The position numbers were made by a program, and so were the translations under genes. A DNA stretch of 5,649 bases from an archaeon (lineage in GTDB: Archaea > Micrarchaeota > Micrarchaeia > Norongarragalinales > SBBD01). How positions within the stretch are numbered: the first letter of the stretch is position 1; every line of letters starts with the position of its first letter. The DNA lies in contig SBBD01000015.1 of assembly GCA_005239845.1 (NCBI GenBank), positions 1 to 5,649 on the forward strand. Reading direction: 5' to 3'. Shown piece by piece: positions 5,227 to 5,649 of the stretch. Below the pieces are notes generated by a model. It worked only from the letters and a program-made list of their open reading frames with translations, was not told where the DNA came from and searched no databases.

Positions 5227-5649
5227 ATGGTAGTGGGCATTGCCGGCTACGGGACCAGCATCCCGAGGCTGCGCATCAAAGTGGAAGAGATCGCCGGCGT
5301 CTGGGGCAAGAACGCCGACCGCATTTCCAGCGGCCTGGGGGTCAAGGAGAAAGCGATTGCCTCCATCGACGAGGACTCTGCAACCCTAGCCGTGGAAAGC
5401 GCGCGCGTGGCCCTTCAGACTTCCGGAATCAATCCCCAAAAAATCGGCGCTCTATTTGTAGGAAGCGAGAGCAAGCCGTACGCCGTAAAACCCACGGCGG
5501 CCATCGTGGCGGAGGCCATTGGAGCCGTGCCGGACATTACCGCGGCAGACTTCGAGTTCGCCTGCAAGGCCGGCACCACCGCCATCCAATGCTGCATGGG
5601 CCTTGCGGCAAGCAACATGATCGAATACGGCTTGGCTATAGGAAGCGAC
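5227..5649 (+). CDS. mvaS: Hydroxymethylglutaryl-CoA synthase, archaeal type (5' part)
   Basis: This open frame of 141 codons runs off the window edge without a stop. It encodes the N-terminal thiolase-fold half of HMG-CoA synthase, which condenses acetyl-CoA with acetoacetyl-CoA to HMG-CoA in the cytosol. The archaeal pattern is clear: [20 protein letters not shown] (4-23), [18 protein letters not shown], the [14 protein letters not shown] block (47-60), [23 protein letters not shown] (78-100) with Glu81 as likely general base, and [12 protein letters not shown] (110-121) with catalytic Cys113. The ATG at 5227 gives the usual N-terminus. About 200 residues are missing beyond the window. In many archaea the next genes are acetoacetyl-CoA thiolase and a DUF35 protein that bind this synthase, so those are the expected neighbours to the right. 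Confidence 0.93.
   Translation, partial: MVVGIAGYGTSIPRLRIKVEEIAGVWGKNADRISSGLGVKEKAIASIDEDSATLAVESARVALQTSGINPQKIGALFVGSESKPYAVKPTAAIVAEAIGAVPDITAADFEFACKAGTTAIQCCMGLAASNMIEYGLAIGSD

Overview
The window looks like archaeal chromosomal DNA with fairly high GC. The best evidence is the gene entering at the right edge. It is a short, archaeal-type HMG-CoA synthase that starts with a GYG...RIKVEEIA...WG pattern and carries an FACKAGT active site. The promoter regions also hold archaeal TATA-like boxes rather than bacterial -35/-10 pairs, and several genes have GGTGA or GGGG ribosome sites. The HMG-CoA reductase is the class II type, which among archaea is known from Archaeoglobus, Thermoplasmatales and scattered other lineages. 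The exact lineage cannot be fixed from this sequence; a DPANN or euryarchaeal genome is a guess.

Layout, left to right: (1) 1-128 is non-coding and holds a perfect 21-bp tandem duplication built from ATAACC/GGTTAT inverted half-sites. (2) L-threonine 3-dehydrogenase (tdh) lies on the minus strand. (3) A 209-bp divergent promoter region follows. (4) 2-amino-3-ketobutyrate CoA ligase (kbl) on the plus strand is followed after 5 bp by a 128-aa protein of unknown function with a C-x4-C motif. (5) Class II HMG-CoA reductase on the minus strand converges on that small gene, with only 5 bp between the stops. (6) Upstream of the reductase, and overlapping it by 4 bp, is an unrecognised 275-aa membrane protein with two twin-arginine motifs. 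(7) A 188-bp divergent promoter region follows. (8) The 5' part of HMG-CoA synthase runs off the right edge.

The two halves fit together metabolically. Tdh oxidises threonine to 2-amino-3-oxobutyrate, and Kbl splits this with CoA into glycine and acetyl-CoA. HMG-CoA synthase and reductase then carry acetyl-CoA-derived carbon to mevalonate, the precursor of archaeal isoprenoid lipids. Whether the link is more than adjacency is inference.

No CRISPR array, insertion sequence, tRNA or rRNA was seen. The most unusual items are the double twin-arginine membrane protein coupled to HMG-CoA reductase, the tiny in-frame minigene just before it, the unknown kbl-linked C-x4-C protein, the tandem inverted-repeat array at the left edge, and the Asp replacing a structural zinc Cys in threonine dehydrogenase.
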